Source: Anseranas semipalmata (taxonomy: Eukaryota; Chordata; Aves; Anseriformes; Anseranatidae). Taken from it: a stretch of DNA of 64,000 nt. The translations under genes and the position numbers were made by a program. The notes below the pieces were generated by a model. The model saw only the letters and a list, made by a program, of their open reading frames with translations. It had not been told where the DNA came from and ran no database searches. Positions 15,101-29,300 of the stretch are shown here, one piece after another. How positions within the stretch are numbered: the stretch's first letter is position 1; each line of letters opens with the position of its first letter. Location: contig VXAA01002996.1 of the NCBI GenBank assembly GCA_013399115.1, forward strand, positions 597,981-661,980, read 5' to 3'.

Positions 15101-18100
15101 TATGCGCTGCATTTCCTGCACACGCTAGGAGTTGAGAACAGCATTTCCAGGTTTACAGCTAGTCTGATTTTCTTGCTTTTTGTCAGTTTAAGCCTGCCCC
15201 CTCCTGTTGTTTAGATATTTTATTTAATTTGTGACTTTCGATATTTTTATCCCAAGGACAATTAAAAACATACCTCCAAAAAGCACAGGAGGAATGGAAG
15301 TATTCTCTGAAACACTCACAGCCAAATTCAGCCCTTTGGAGAATCTGCTCATGGAAGCATGAAATTTTCACAGATGTCTGCATAGTGCAAGGATAGCATG
15401 ACCGACTTGTTCTGCTGCCCTGGCTATTCATAATATTTCTGTGTATGGCTCTGGGTGTGGGGGGAGCTTCTCTTTCACAGTGTTTCAAAACATAAATCAG
15501 CATAGCCATTTTAAAAGGGGGAAAATACTAAAAATGCTGACCCCATATGCTGAGCTTTAGCATCTCAGAGTGGTCCTGCTGACTTTGAAGTCCCTTCTTC
15601 ATTCATATGTGAAAGGCACAGCATTTGGTATAGGCTCAATTTTATGGCTTGATTTTAGGAGGTACAGCTGAGCTTTTCTGAGGCAACTCAGACTGATGAA
15701 CCCGTACGGAACTCAGCCGTGAAGGGGCAACAATGAACACAGGAGGCAGAGGTGCTGTGGGTCATGCTGCAGCCGTGCTCTGCAGAGCTTCAACAGCAGT
15801 GATGCTTGCATGGGAAGGAAAAGAACAGGGAAACAAGACCAGGCTAAATTTCCATCAGGGATTCATTCTTGGACAACAGCTATTATAATAGCTACCATGT
15901 AGCATATCTTCTAGTACAAGAACACCCTACATGCAAAGGGCAGTTCCTCAAAGAGTAGTCAGACTCGTCATGGAACAAGCATTATTTACCCAGGTCTGCA
16001 GAGGCAAAGACGTGGATCACTGGCAGTAATTGCCCTCCAGCCATGACTTCCCCTTGGGATTTGGCATTGGGATGGTCTGAGCACTGTCATAAAAAAAAAA
16101 GAACAATAAGATAAGTCCAATGCTACAGGCTAGTCAATTCTCAGATTAATTTGTAAACTAAGAGTCTACAAAAGCAACCAGCACTGGTAAATATTTTGTA
16201 TTTATCTGTTACGAGTAGTGTGAACCACATTTCCCCTTCTCCAAATACTATTACTCAAATCTCCCCAAAACATTTTTAACTAAATTCCATGCATAAACCT
16301 ACTTTTAGGAATCAAGTTATCTGTCTACAGGAACATGGATCAGGGTCAACAGTGCTAATCCAAAAAATGCTGCTTCTCAAAAATCAATATACTTAATGTT
16401 ACAATCCTGTTCTATTTCATTTCCACATTCTGGTCAATAAGATTGTTTTCTGATCACATTTAGGTAATTAAATAACACTGAATCTCTTATAAATACAAGG
16501 CTTAATTCTCATCTCACAGGAATTAACAGCAAAGTTGCTAGCTGAAGTTTGGAACTGATCACACTTCTATTTATATCTAACATATATAACATGCTAAGGT
16601 TACTCCCCATCCCACCCCACCCCCCAGGAAAAAGATCTGGCAACATACATCTGTGTTACAATGAAAACAAGATATTAATACTACCCAGTAATTGAGCAGC
16701 TTCCCAGCCTTTGGGCAAACTTTGGTGAAGTACACAGACTCTCTGTTTTCATACTTGTTAATGCTGCCAGTTTCCTCTTAAGCAATTTACATGAGAATAT
16801 GTTCATTTTCATATAAGTTAGGTTGTGGGGTGTTTTCCAAATAGCTTTCCAGAGTAATAAATATCATCTGGTTGTAAAGCTATACCCTGCACTTTGAGTT
16901 AGGTGTTGAGTGTCTGTTTAGGAAAGAAAATACAGTAACCAAATATTATAATTGCACAAAATGGAATCCAGATACAATTCCAGCAGGTTACTCTTTCAGA
17001 CAGTGTATTAGTAACTCACTAATTGAAACACTGGAAAAATTAATAAACTGTAAATTGCTTTTTGTACGGAACACACTGATGCCCAAAAGAAGAGGAAGAA
17101 CTTTCTTGTTAAAGAAATTTACTCTGGTGCAGGAAATATACCTTCTGGAATTCCAGCTGAAAAAAAAAAAAAAAAAGAAAATAAAAGGTATTTTCTGTTT
17201 CTCCTGGGAGAGCTCTTTAAATTACCAAGGTAGAGACTCAGTAGGAAGCCATTTAACATAGAAGTTTTATCAATCATATCTGCTTTTGGAGTGAAATTGT
17301 CCTCAGCTGCCTTGATTTCAGCCACTCGTAGTTCTCTTTTTACCGCTTCCCAACCATTCTTTCAGATTATTGGCACAGGTCAAAAGATGAACACAAGCTA
17401 TATGCATGACTCCTGCAATTGAGAACAGGCTAAGCAAACATGTTTATACTGCCAGGCACTGGAAAAAGGCCTTTGTGTAAATGAAATACAGGTCTTGAAG
17501 TTATGGCCTAGGGAAGACTTAACCAGTGCAAATGGCTTTGAGTTACCCCCCATGTGTATCCTCAAACTGCTGACTGAACTCCCAACATCTTGTCCCACCA
17601 CTCGCAGGATTCAGAGTTAACTCTGGAGCTGCCTGCCTGAGAAGACAGTTGTTTCAAACTCCTAGTCAAGAATTTGGAAGTGACTCTGACACAGAAACAG
17701 ATCCTGAGAGCCAAAGATTCACTCATTCACTTCTTGAAACTAGGACCACAGGTAACAGAAAACATTAATTGCTCAAAGAAAAAAAGAGCAGCATTCTTCT
17801 TTACATGTGGGAGTGCATACAATAGCAAACAAAAAGCAAAAGATTCTGTATGGGATATTCCGGGATACAGAGAGTTAATTGTTCAACAAGAAATTCTATC
17901 ACTGTTCAGAGATGATCTACGTAGTTCAGGCTATAATGTAATATGCTACTCTTAAAGGAAGTTGTCAGTGTCTGATGGGTTTTTATTACAATTGCTCACT
18001 ATAAAACGCACTATTTAATTACTAGCATGAAAGTGATTCTAGCATAAAGGAAGAAGGGGAAATGAGACCTCTCCACCTTTTTAACAGTTAATGCACTTGT

Positions 18101-21100
18101 GCATGTAAAAATGCAATGCTTTTTCATATGTATTTTTAATGATGCATTGCATTTTCTTAGATCTATGGGATATATTTTCTATGTTGATCTCCTTAGATGT
18201 GATGCCATATCTAAAGCAATATACGACCACAACATATAATTTAAATAAATCTAAAATTGTTAAGATATTGGTCAAGAAGAGATTAGTGATTTTGTGTGCA
18301 ACTTAACAGTCCATTAAATGACACATGGCTAAGTGCTCAGCTTCTAAAATACATTATCTTTCCTAAGACATTTCAAGTTGAACTTCTAAGAGAAGACATC
18401 TATTTCCAAAATGCTATATTAACACTTCTGCAATACTGTGTATAATCTGGAACTTGATATTTTTTAACTAGCCAAACGGATTTCAAAACATCCATTCTGC
18501 AAGAGTATACAGATACTGTAAAGTAATTGTCAAAATAAACAAACGCAGAACATAATGACAGAAAACACAAATATTTTTAAGTGTCAGTTTTTCAACAAAA
18601 CAGAGCACAAGCCAGAGTTTCTGACAAACAGTTTTTTTGGTGTGCATCTTAGAATCTACAAACTGTACGTGTACATGGCTATTCAGCATTTATATACACT
18701 ATCAAAGAAACAACTGAACATAATGTGGATTGCCTTTGCCCTGACCGAAAACTCTTGTACCAGGACAACCATATCTATTGGGAAGGCAGTATTATTTGGA
18801 AAGAGGCCAGATCAGACAGATGGCAGAGAAAAGGGGATCAGTGAAATGTTCAATGTTGGAAAGTTTCAGTAGCAATGTAACATTTAAAGGACAAAGAAAT
18901 TGGTCAGTATCTTGAGCTTCTGATATTGCTAAAAACAAAGGTATGGCATAAACAAAATACATTTTTCTAAACCCAATAAAAATAACCACCTGTGTTTCTG
19001 AGAAAAAGATCTGAAATATTTACTGGCAGCATCAAAATGCATAAATTATCTTAATATGTAATCAAAAATATTTTACTGTGTTTTCCAAATTAGTATACTG
19101 TGTATAAAATATTCATGCCTCCTACCTTCCTTAATTTTTAACATAAGTTTTTGAAACTAGGGTAATGTGATTCTTATTATTTTTATTATCTGTATGACCT
19201 TCCATAGCTTTCAACTTTTTAACCATGATGAAAATGTGAATGATAGATTCAGTTTGTGTGTGTGATCAACAGGCTATGCACTTCAAGTCACTGCTCTTTA
19301 TTTCATGTAATGCTGCTCACAAAAACCTGAGATAAACAGACACTATCTGTTTTTTTCATGCACTGAGTTTATGGATGTCCAATGCAACCCTAAAGTAAAG
19401 ATTTAACCGTATTTAATCAAGCTATCAAAAAGTGATTCAAGCAGATCTGTTTTTGTTGCCAACAACACACAAAATGTTGATGTGGCTCCATCATCCAGCC
19501 ACTCTGACTCCCCATCTGAGTGACTCAGGTAGATCGATGAATTTGGGAATGAAGCTCCCTGACTCATACAACTGCATCCATAGTGTTCAGGGAGATAGGT
19601 GGCAGTTAATAATGCAACAAGCATCTGCTGAGACACTGGGGGGAATCCAGCTGAACTACAGTGAAAGCAGTTATTTTTGCAGACCTTCTGAACTGTTCAG
19701 AAGGAAATATTCCAGAGATCCTGGCTATTGGGACTCCTGCAAACATTTCCATATTAAACCTAAGTCATGTATATGTACATAATCTTTGTACTGGATCCCA
19801 TCCAGCTCAGACACATGGGTAATATGGATCCCACTGTGCCAGTCATCATGCTACACAATTATTTTCATTTGTGCTGCCACAAATAAAGAATTAAAGATAA
19901 AACCTCTGGTATGAAATCTAGCTTTGTTGTTAAGATTATTTCCTTGTCCAGTGACATAAAAGTGATCTGTATACCATTATGTGGATAAAACAATTAAAAA
20001 GTTTCTCAGAACTAACTCTGTCATCTTGGACAGCAAAATTACTGTTGCAAGGAGACACCAGCACATTTGTTTTCGTTATAACCAAATGCACCATCCTCAT
20101 CAAGATGATAATTTGACAGGTTTCTTTTTGTTCAGCTCATGACAATTTATCCATGTCAGTGTTTATTATCTTACTGTCATGAAAGCTCCCATGCAGACTG
20201 CCAGTTCATTATCTATACATGAGTTTAAAGCAGTGTTTTGCTTTATCAAAAATGCCAAGCAACTTATCATTTTGTATTTGCCAAAATTATTTTGTAATAG
20301 GTCACTTTTTTTTTTCTTAGAAAGCAATCTGTGCTGAATCTTTTCCTAAAATATTAGATATCTAGTGCATCTACTGGATTAATATGGTTTCTTTAGAGTA
20401 CAGTGCCATAGTTTCAATGGAATGTATCCTGGAAGAAAAATTTTGGCTAGTTATAATGAAAATAAATATCAATTCTTAACTGTATTTTCTATTAAATAGT
20501 TTTATAAATTCTCAGATGGTGGTTCTTCTGTCCATTTACATGAACAGAAAGCTGATTAAATGTCGTTTTAATATCAACAAAACAATAAGGCTCATAGATG
20601 CTGAGTCTCAGCACAAATCTGAACATTTTACATACTACTGTGGGCAAGTAACAAAGACACAGCAAAATATAACAATAAGAATACAGCCATGTAAAGAAAT
20701 ACAGAAGACTATATTAGTGACCTGTGCTTCAGTTATGAGGGAATTGGATTTCTGGCTGCAGCTCATTCCTTCAAATTAAAAGATCTCCTGTCTTGAAAAA
20801 AACCCGCTCGATCTCTGCTGTTTTCCTAGCTACCACCTAACTCTTAATATATTCACCTTCATATGATACTGGCACATGCTTTCTAAAGTTGTTTTCATCT
20901 TTTCTGCCCAAAACTTTTCTGAGGTACACCAGCCCGAGTCATTCGGTCTGCCTCAACAATCATCAATGACCTGCTTGGTGCCCTGTTCTGTCTTGACTTG
21001 AGGTTTAACGTTTTTTTTTTACTTCTCCTTGTATCTGTTTGCCTTTGCAGGGGCTCTATGGAGAAAACCCTGTGACTGTGCCCTCCAGCTTGCCAGCTTT

Positions 21101-21339
21101 TCTGGGTCTGCCAGGTATTTTGTTTCTACATCTGAAGTCTCCAATCTTACACCTATGCTGCAACTTCCGTGAGCCTTTGTCCTTGGTCAGTCTCTCCCTG
21201 CTCTAAACTGTGCCTCTCTTACCTTCAAACACAAATTCCTCTAGTGCACACACACAAAACCAAACTACTTCAGTTTCCCAAGACTTGCTTCTTTCTGTAC
21301 ATATACTCTCATCCACTCTCTGACAGCTCCCTCTGGATC

Positions 21340-21895
21340 ACTAGCTGATTGTCAGTGTGGCAGAAATAGAGCTGTTACTCTCCTCAGCCTTTTCTCTCTC
21401 GAAGTTAATCTTGCATTAGGTCTCCTGTCATAACCACAGTGGTGATGTTGCCATCCTGCCCATCACTCAGAGTCTGGACACCATCTTCAACTCAGACTTC
21501 TCTCCAGGTCCTCTCCTAATACCTATATATAAACTGTTATAGAACTTTGCTGCTTAGTGCATGAGATAGTTTTCCCACCCAACCATATTGATAAGTCTTC
21601 TTCAGGCTTTTGTCACCTCACATCTTGGTTGTTCACACTTGGGAGGAACTTTTCAGAAATACCTGTTCAGGACCCTGTTACCTTCAGATTCTTCCTTCAA
21701 ACTCTTTTTTGCCAGTGTGCCAATTAAATGCTGAGAAAACTGCTGTGCTCCCAGACCCACACTGTCACTGGGTCCTTCTGCTTCCCTATCTCCATGTCCA
21801 TCTGTCACCTCTCATCTTACAACTACACTGCAAGGTCTTTGGGCCAGGGATGGCCTATTGTGTTTGCACAGCACCAACCAGAGTAAAGCCTACTG
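21340..21895 (+). mobile_element. Ancient L2/L3-like LINE tail (degenerate)
   Basis: Pyrimidine-rich sequence carries traces of the L2 reverse-transcriptase end: caggcttttgtcacctcaca resembles the QALVISRLDYCN region. It then has the typical L2/L3 3' tail pattern, with ggtctttgggccagggatgg followed by tgtgtttgcacagcacc. It is heavily mutated, as expected for an old amniote LINE. The boundaries are approximate. A related CR1-superfamily clade cannot be excluded. Confidence 0.55.
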
Positions 21896-22784
21896 CATGA
21901 CTAGAATTTCTGCAGAACAGAGAACAGTACGGCAGACCACAGCAAAGCATCGCTGTGGTAAGAGCAGCTGTCTCTTTCAGCGTAGCTATCCTTACTGCAG
22001 AAGGGAGAAAAACCCCATCAGACCTTTCTTCCCACACGTGTCTGTTTGCAGCTTCTCTTAACAAAACAGTCTGCTTGACTTGGAGGCAGGTGCTCCAAGG
22101 GATACATCAGTGTCTCACACTTTGTCGTCTGTCAAACACTCAACCAGCTCTTTTTCCCTCATCAGAGAAATAATAAGGTAAAGCTTTAAGAGATCCAGCA
22201 AACAAAAACAGTGTCAAAACAAACATGGGCCAGATCCAGAGCCTATTATATTTAAAGGAAATGCTAAATTTACTTTAATAGGCTTTGACAAAGGTCCGCT
22301 GTTATAAAGCAAAACAGGCTTTTGCTGAAATTGGTCGAGTCATCACAGTAAGAGACAGAGTCTCTTCCAGTCCCACCACTGAGTTATTCAGCCATTCCCA
22401 GCCACCTGCTGGCAGTTCACACTCCCTCTCGGGGCTGCCTTCCTGTAAACCTAACATATTCCAGCTGTTCTGTGGTCCCAGGCCTTAACCCTTGCCTTCC
22501 CTTATGGAGCTAAAGTACTTACTGTCTTCCCCTGCACCTTCCCTTTTCCCAAGCAACTTCGGTGTCACGCTCTTCATGCAACTCTGTGAGGAGGCCTAAG
22601 AGAAAGGTGATCTGTTTAGATTACAGAGTAAAACAAACAGAGAGACTACAAAGAAACAAATGATCTGTTCTAGATCTGAATATTTTGCAATGATTCAGTA
22701 TTTAATTCCAATTCTAACATAACAATAAATGATAAGTGTGTCTTTAGCATCGTCCTTTCTAATTTATCTCTTGGAGAACAAAAT
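21896..22784. other. Intergenic sequence beyond the proposed 3' end of the unidentified gene
   Basis: Mixed-composition sequence with short overlapping frames on both strands (21855-22173). None shows splice signals or recognisable protein. Confidence 0.5.
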
Positions 22785-22803
22785 TAGTCCTTGCTACACA
22801 AAT

Positions 22804-22809
22804 TTTATT
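22804..22809 (-). terminator. Candidate poly(A) signal of the unidentified gene
   Basis: AATAAA on the minus strand about 340 bases after the proposed stop, giving a short 3'UTR (about 23144 to 22785). The region is AT-rich, so a fortuitous hexamer is possible. Confidence 0.3.
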
Positions 22810-23144
22810 TTTTACATATATTACATATATATAAATGTTTCCTTATTCTTGTTCAATAGAAAAATTGCACCTTGCTATATTTACAATATGATATTGTAGT
22901 AGATGCAGCCTTAGTACTGTTGCCATATGTTACTGGTCAGCATGAGAACAAAGTCAAGGAAAAACTCTACAGTTTCTTTATGAAAAGAAAAAAAATCTTT
23001 TTGATTTCACTAACCCAAACAAAAAAGTATCTTGAGAATTCCATATGCATCTTCTTGTCTCCCACTTCTGATTCCAGACACTGTGGTTTATGCTGATGAT
23101 CTGACACACTGTGAGTACTTATCCGTCAGCTCCACCCATGGTTG

Positions 23145-23303
23145 CTACCTATGAGAGGAAGGGTAAATAAGTACTTGCTGCCATGAACTTTTCAGGAAGT
23201 TTGATTTACTTAGCAGCTTTTCAATATACTTTTTCACATCCTCAGGCACTGCTTGTGGCCAGCCATCATAACTGTTTGGGTTGGAAAGAACATCAAGTAG
23301 GAT
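23145..23303 (-). CDS. Unidentified gene, terminal coding exon f
   Basis: From the acceptor gatttattgacag the frame ILLDVLSNPNSYDGWPQAVP continues for 52 codons to a TAG at 23147-23145. It begins at a codon boundary, matching the exit phase of exon e. PNSYDGWPQAVPEDVKKYIE is unlike typical chance translation of AT-rich DNA. The ending could instead be a splice at CATAG|GTAGCA, but no further exon was found downstream. Confidence 0.52.
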   Translation of the reverse strand: MLLDVLSNPNSYDGWPQAVPEDVKKYIEKLLSKSNFLKSSWQQVLIYPSSHR

Positions 23304-26300
23304 CTGTCAATAAATCAAATGCAGGAAAATAATTGAGGTTCTAAAATGTGCATCTGGGAGCTGGTGGGGGGGGAATACTCATACTTCCAAAAGGAATCTC
23401 TCAGCAATAAGAGGCCTACAATGACTGCACAGAGACCAAGATAACATGATAGCATACATTTAACACCCCCCTCACATTCCAACTCTTCACATTTGACGAG
23501 TTTATTTATATTCTCTATGTTCTGGCTGTTTTACGACAGGACATATGCAGTTCATGTTACAAAGTCATTAACTGATGTACCTTACTGCAGGACTCTGTCA
23601 AATTCCTACACACAGAAATACTTAGGGCTGAAAGTAAGATACTCATGAGTATCATTATTGGAGGTATTTACATATGGCAAGCCAGCTATTTAAAGGAGAA
23701 AGCCAATTCAGTGCTTCCTCTAAAAAATTAAGACAGTTTGAGAAACAGCCTCAGTTATTAGGAACAAAAAGGTTTTGGTAGTCATCAAACATACTAACAG
23801 GAGGATAAAGCACAATTGGGCCTAGATGTGAACTTGTAAGTGGTCAAGAATCCATACCAATAACACAAAAAGGATTGGAATAGTATTTTTTACTATAAAG
23901 AAATAGAGCAGCAAAGAAAATTCATTCAAATTTTGAAAGTTACTTGCATACAGTGATATATATCTACATATATCTACATATCTTGATCTTTAAAAACAGG
24001 TTTTTAGTTTTATTACTTCTGAGGGCATCAGGAGCTGAGAGCATAGAAAGTAATTAGAGCATTGTATATACTTCCATAGGAAGTATTTCAATAGATAGAA
24101 ATAGAAAAACAGGCATATGATGGATTGCCTTCAAGCTTGCAGGAATTGTTTTGGAGATATTTCAAAATTTTGCAATTGAATTCTGAAAAAATCAATGAAC
24201 AAATATGGGAAATCCTATGCAAACCACAAAAGAGTCCTGTGGATGAGAACTCACCACCTATACAGAGCCCAAATCCACAGGCTTTTCCCTGCCTCTAAGG
24301 AAGCTAATCAATGAGATATAGGATCTGATTTGGATATTATTTTTTAGATCAAGTATAAATTAGTCCTTGGTTCCTTTTACCTTTTGTAATTTGGGGTTTT
24401 TAGATTCTGCCTCTTAAGCTTTCTAAACTGAGAGTCCCTTTGAAACTTTTCACTATGATATCAGCACACTGTGAAGGAAGCGTTTGTACTGTCTACCAAC
24501 CCAGGTGACAACTGACCTTCAAGATGGCTACGATGGCAGTCGTGTGGGTTTTTGGTATACGCTTCATTTGAAAAAACTAAAATTATTTGTCTATATGGAA
24601 ATTTGAGAAGTATTGATTTTAACTTTGAGTTACAAATCTCTCCAATTTATTTTTCTATTTCTATAGATCTCTTTAGGGGGATCTTTAGGGAGATCTATAG
24701 ATCTCTCTCTTTAGGGAGATCTATAGGAACACTGAAAACATGCATTTACTACTCAAACTTCATCTTCTTATGGAACTCGGTATGCTAGTAAAGTAGCCTT
24801 CAGTTGCTAGATTCTTAAAATGGCTGCAAGTCCAAGGTATGGGGACACAGGGCAAGAGGCATAACTGTGTCTATCTATCTTCTCTTCACCATTTCGAGCA
24901 ACTGGTGCCCTTACTATAAGCTAGGCTTATGGTGATGATTATGTCCTTCTAATATACTGTACAACAATGAAGTTTAATAGAGATGCTTTAGCAAGTTCCT
25001 GAAAAGCAATGTTTCAACTTCCAAAAGCAGAAACAGTTTGGTGTGTAAGAGCATTGCTATTACGAGTTCTAAATAGCGTCTAGAAGCACCCAAAAGACCT
25101 CCTCTCTGGGCTAGCTGGCATTTTTCTGAAGATATTTTCTAATTTTTTTCTTACTCGGATGGCTTCAAATGGTGATTTGGGCAGCTGGAACCTGGGGGCA
25201 TATTTGCTTCATTTCATATGTTATTTTGTCAGCTGGAGCTGATTTTTTGTTAATATCAGATGGACACAGAAAACCTTCAAAGACCTTACAAATATATTTT
25301 GTTTTAAATGTAAATACCACCCTGGTATCATTAATAACCAAGCTAGCTTGTTTCTCTTAGCATTCTATGCCTTATATGCCAATAATCTCAGGGCTTTATT
25401 TTGCCTGATATAAATTTTCATTAAGCCCAAGGAGGGCTCTTTCTGTCTTTCCTGACTGATTCAGGTTTAATTGGCCTCTAAGGATAGTAAGCTGCTTGAG
25501 GGTTCTTTTAGAATCTGTGTTCCTCTGCTGCTTTGCCAATTTTTTTTTTTTATTTATTTCATCTAGCAATTTGTTTCCATCAGCTTCTTTTCCATATTTT
25601 CCCCTGCCAGAGACAAAGCTGCTATATTTTTCTCTCTTTATATTTTATAAGCATCCACCCCCATCAGTGTTCTCTGAAGAACCACAATTTTTCAGATAGC
25701 TCCACCTTTTCTTTCCAAGTCTGTTCTGATATGTCCTAAAAAACATTTAGTCGAAAGATTTTTGCACTTTGTCTCCCCTCCAGTCTAACTGAATCTCCAT
25801 AATAGATGTGTGGACTGACCATGCTATTTAACCTCTTTCTAGCAAGGCCAAGCTCAGTGTAAGGAAGTCAGAACATAATTGAATTTGATATAGAGATAGT
25901 ATGAAAAAAATGGTAACTCTTATACAAGAAACTCAAAATTACACAGAAAAGTATTTTCATTTTCATCTTTCTTTCTCTTTCTTTCTAATTGTTTAGGATT
26001 TCTTGGAGTATTTTCCTTCTTCCTGTCTATCAGGGAAGACTAGGATTCTTCTATGATTTCCTTTAAACTGAATAAAGAGTTTTGTTATCATTGTGCAACT
26101 TCCTGATTTTTTTATTCTCTTCTGTGTGGGTACAGAAGCCTCCATTTTAGCAATATATTATTTCCATGAGCAGTAATAAATCTATTATTTGCCCACCACA
26201 CTTCTAATTGTGCTTTCACGGTTTCAGAAATAGTGCCATTCTGCCACAGTAATTAGCAGATTTCTAAGCTGGTAGCTCAAAGGTTGCTTCATCAGGCTCT

Positions 26301-29300
26301 CGTTGTAGCCAGTACTCCTCTACTCCTAGCTTTTTTTTGTTAAAACAAGTTTCCAACCATAAAGTTTGTGGCCACCTCTCTATTCATAGATGATCAAAAC
26401 ATTCAAATCAATGGCCATTTCATATGGCTGAGTACTCCAAGAGCCAAGCTTTGCCTGAGATAGATTCTGATCTCTCACAGGTGATATTCAGGTTTTCAGT
26501 AGTGTAAAGTACAAACTTTGAACCATGACATTCTCTAATAGACTCTCATGGTCATGTCATTATTCTGATGTTCAAGAGCCTTTAAAATGGAAGACAAAAC
26601 TCTCAAAGGATTTGGTGAAGTTCAGGATAATAATAGCAGAAGCTATATCAAGAGAAGTGTAGCAAAAATCAACAAATTATTGCACAACATTTTTTATGTC
26701 TGAGAACTAAAATGTGCACAGAAAGGATAAAAATGTAAACTCTGTACTTTCTATAACATGGACAGAAGACAGAGGAATGGACTTCAGAGAGATAAAAAGA
26801 ATGATAGAGAAATAATAGGGAGAGGATAGAGAAATAAAATGTTAAGATGGACTGAGAGATGACTGACAGAAGCAGTCTGTTTCTGACCCAAATGTGGCAG
26901 ATGTTTCCTATTAAAGCAGCTGTCTCAAATTAACACCTTGAATGAAATTCTGTATCCACTGAACATCAAGGAGGACGAAACTCCTTGAAAAAATTACGAT
27001 CTTTAAGATAAAACCAAATAACTGGATAGGTGTTTAAGATTGCCATTAGAATACTTTCTGTAGTCTTTCTTGAAATGGAGAGAGAAAAGCATGGAAGTAA
27101 GTAGTTAAATGCAAGTTTAATTATTTCATGCAAATATTTACGCTTACCTGGCTGAAGACAAGCAGGAGAGCATGTTCTCCTAGTTCACCTGCTTGCTTAT
27201 AACCAATCTTAGACCTTTCCACTACCTTTGTCTTCCTCAGAACCTGCAAAATTTTCATGTTCCAAGAAGTGGGAATCTAAGATAACAAGAAGTAATATTT
27301 CATTGCCTTTATAAGTTTACATATACAAAGGCTATAAATCAAAGGATACAAGATCTCTTTTATAAACTCACATTACTCAATGAGCATCAAATACTGCCCC
27401 TGTATCTCAGACTGTTTTTGAAGTCTTGGGATGACAGGACCACATTTTGCTTGTCTGTTATGCACAACCTTCTGCGCACACCGAATTGACAGATCACAAA
27501 CTGTGCTGCCAAACATAGAAACGGAACAAAAAAACACTAGAAAACTTTTGGTCTCTGTGGTCTTTTCCAGTCATTGCTGCTGCAAGTGTTCCTTAGATTA
27601 AGCACAGGTTAAAGTATACTCAAAAGGAAATGTCATTTTAAATTGCAGTGATCACTAATATGTACCTAACAGTGCACTTAAAAAACAAATCACATTATGC
27701 ATGCATGCACCAGTCGTTAAGCATTCAAGCTGCAAACTGTTTACATTTGATATGTCAAACGTGTTTTTTTTTAATTATGTAACTTTATTATTATTTTTAA
27801 AATTTATTGTAATGTTTTACATCTATTTGAACACTCTGAAATCTATGATCCCTTCTTACAGTATCTGGTGCTGAGTTTCAAAACTATGGAAAAAGTCATG
27901 AACACTGGGAGACAATTTATAGCCCTCGCTCAAAATTATAAAGGTGCTTCAATCATCTCATTTTGTAGTGTAACATTGAACTGAGCTTCACTGTGGAAAT
28001 CCATTACTATTGTCATAAATGTAGAGTGAGCCTTACCTCCTGAACTAAAGCATAAAACTTGTTTGCAAACAATAAATTATTTATGAATTTGCATATTTAA
28101 TTCCAAATTGTAAAAATGTAAATGATGGTTTTCTTCTACTTGTATGGCCTTTATTGTATGAAGTTATATAGATTGGATAATACAGTCTTGCACTGATTTT
28201 AAAACCCATGCAGTGACAGGACAAGAGACATCCACAAATAGCTCTTCTACTGTATTTAACATTTGCAGAAGCAAAGGCTCCTCACAGCGACATCAGGCCA
28301 CAGTTAACTCCTTGCTCCTTTTTTATGTGTTCAGCATTCAAGAGCAGGGTCCTCAGTTTGTTTTTCACAATGCATCTCTTATACACAGTCCAGAACAAAG
28401 TTTTGACCATTTCTATCCCAAAGCTTTCTGTCTACCACAGATAAACAAGGCTGCCAGACAGGAAACATCTGTTGATCTTGCTCGAAAAAGCAGGACGAGC
28501 AAAGAGACTTCTAAGAAATTCGGAGAGCTGTGGAAAAAGCATGTTAAGAGATGCTGAAAACACAGGTAGTGAGAGGCAGTTCACCTCCTGTACTCAGCTC
28601 CTGAAGCCAGAGCTCATCTGTGAAGCCCTCTGTATTAATGTTTTGTATCGTGCACAAACTGAGAGGAAAAACCTGTAAAATACATCACATCCTCTGATCC
28701 TCCTGCACTGCAAATATTTCTCATAGCTACTCCTTGCTCTGAGAGCTGTTAAGACTTCAGAGGAAGCTAGAAAACACAGCTCCTGCTCTGAATCTCAGAT
28801 CAGTAAATACATAATTGGACATTTTAAAAATCTAGTTAGTACAACTGAAAATTGTGCTATTTTAATCCTTCACATAAATATTGGCTGGGGTGGGATTATG
28901 CTTTTTTTTTTTTCTTTTAAGGAAATGTAAGAGAAGTACCAAAACAACTAAATATTGATATCATTTTAAAAGGTGTGTTATTTACAGAAAATTCTTGAAT
29001 AGCTCCTTTGGAAGCATTTCAAGCTGTTTAATAATTATGTATTTAGGACACACATTTACTAAAAACATCTATAAACGTACATGGCAAAATCACTGCTAAA
29101 TCCTGTTATCTCAGACAGCAGCTTTGGCAGAAATAACCACAGAATTATGGGCAATTTTTTTTCCCCTGGGATTTCAGCTAAGAACATAAGGTATTGGCCT
29201 GTGTGTGACAATGCTCACACCTGCAGCGGCCCTCACTAGCAGGGCTGAAACATGGCTTCAAATGAAGGTGAACGCCACATGCTCCCACCCCAGCCTGCGG

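Larger units (their letters stand above)
4581..21339. other. Gene-poor intergenic sequence
   Basis: About 17 kb without a supportable gene. It contains short tandem duplications at 7.0, 9.2 and 12.1 kb, homopolymer runs and a single ambiguous base at 8808. Open frames such as the 129-codon one at 6456-6845 arise from pyrimidine-rich composition. Regulatory elements may be present but cannot be recognised without comparison. Confidence 0.6.

Noticed and set aside
28440..28670. Acceptor-like sites near 28.67 and 28.54 kb followed by short protein-like frames on the minus strand
   Set aside because: Their entry and exit phases do not fit between exons c/d and e, and in-frame stops precede usable donors.
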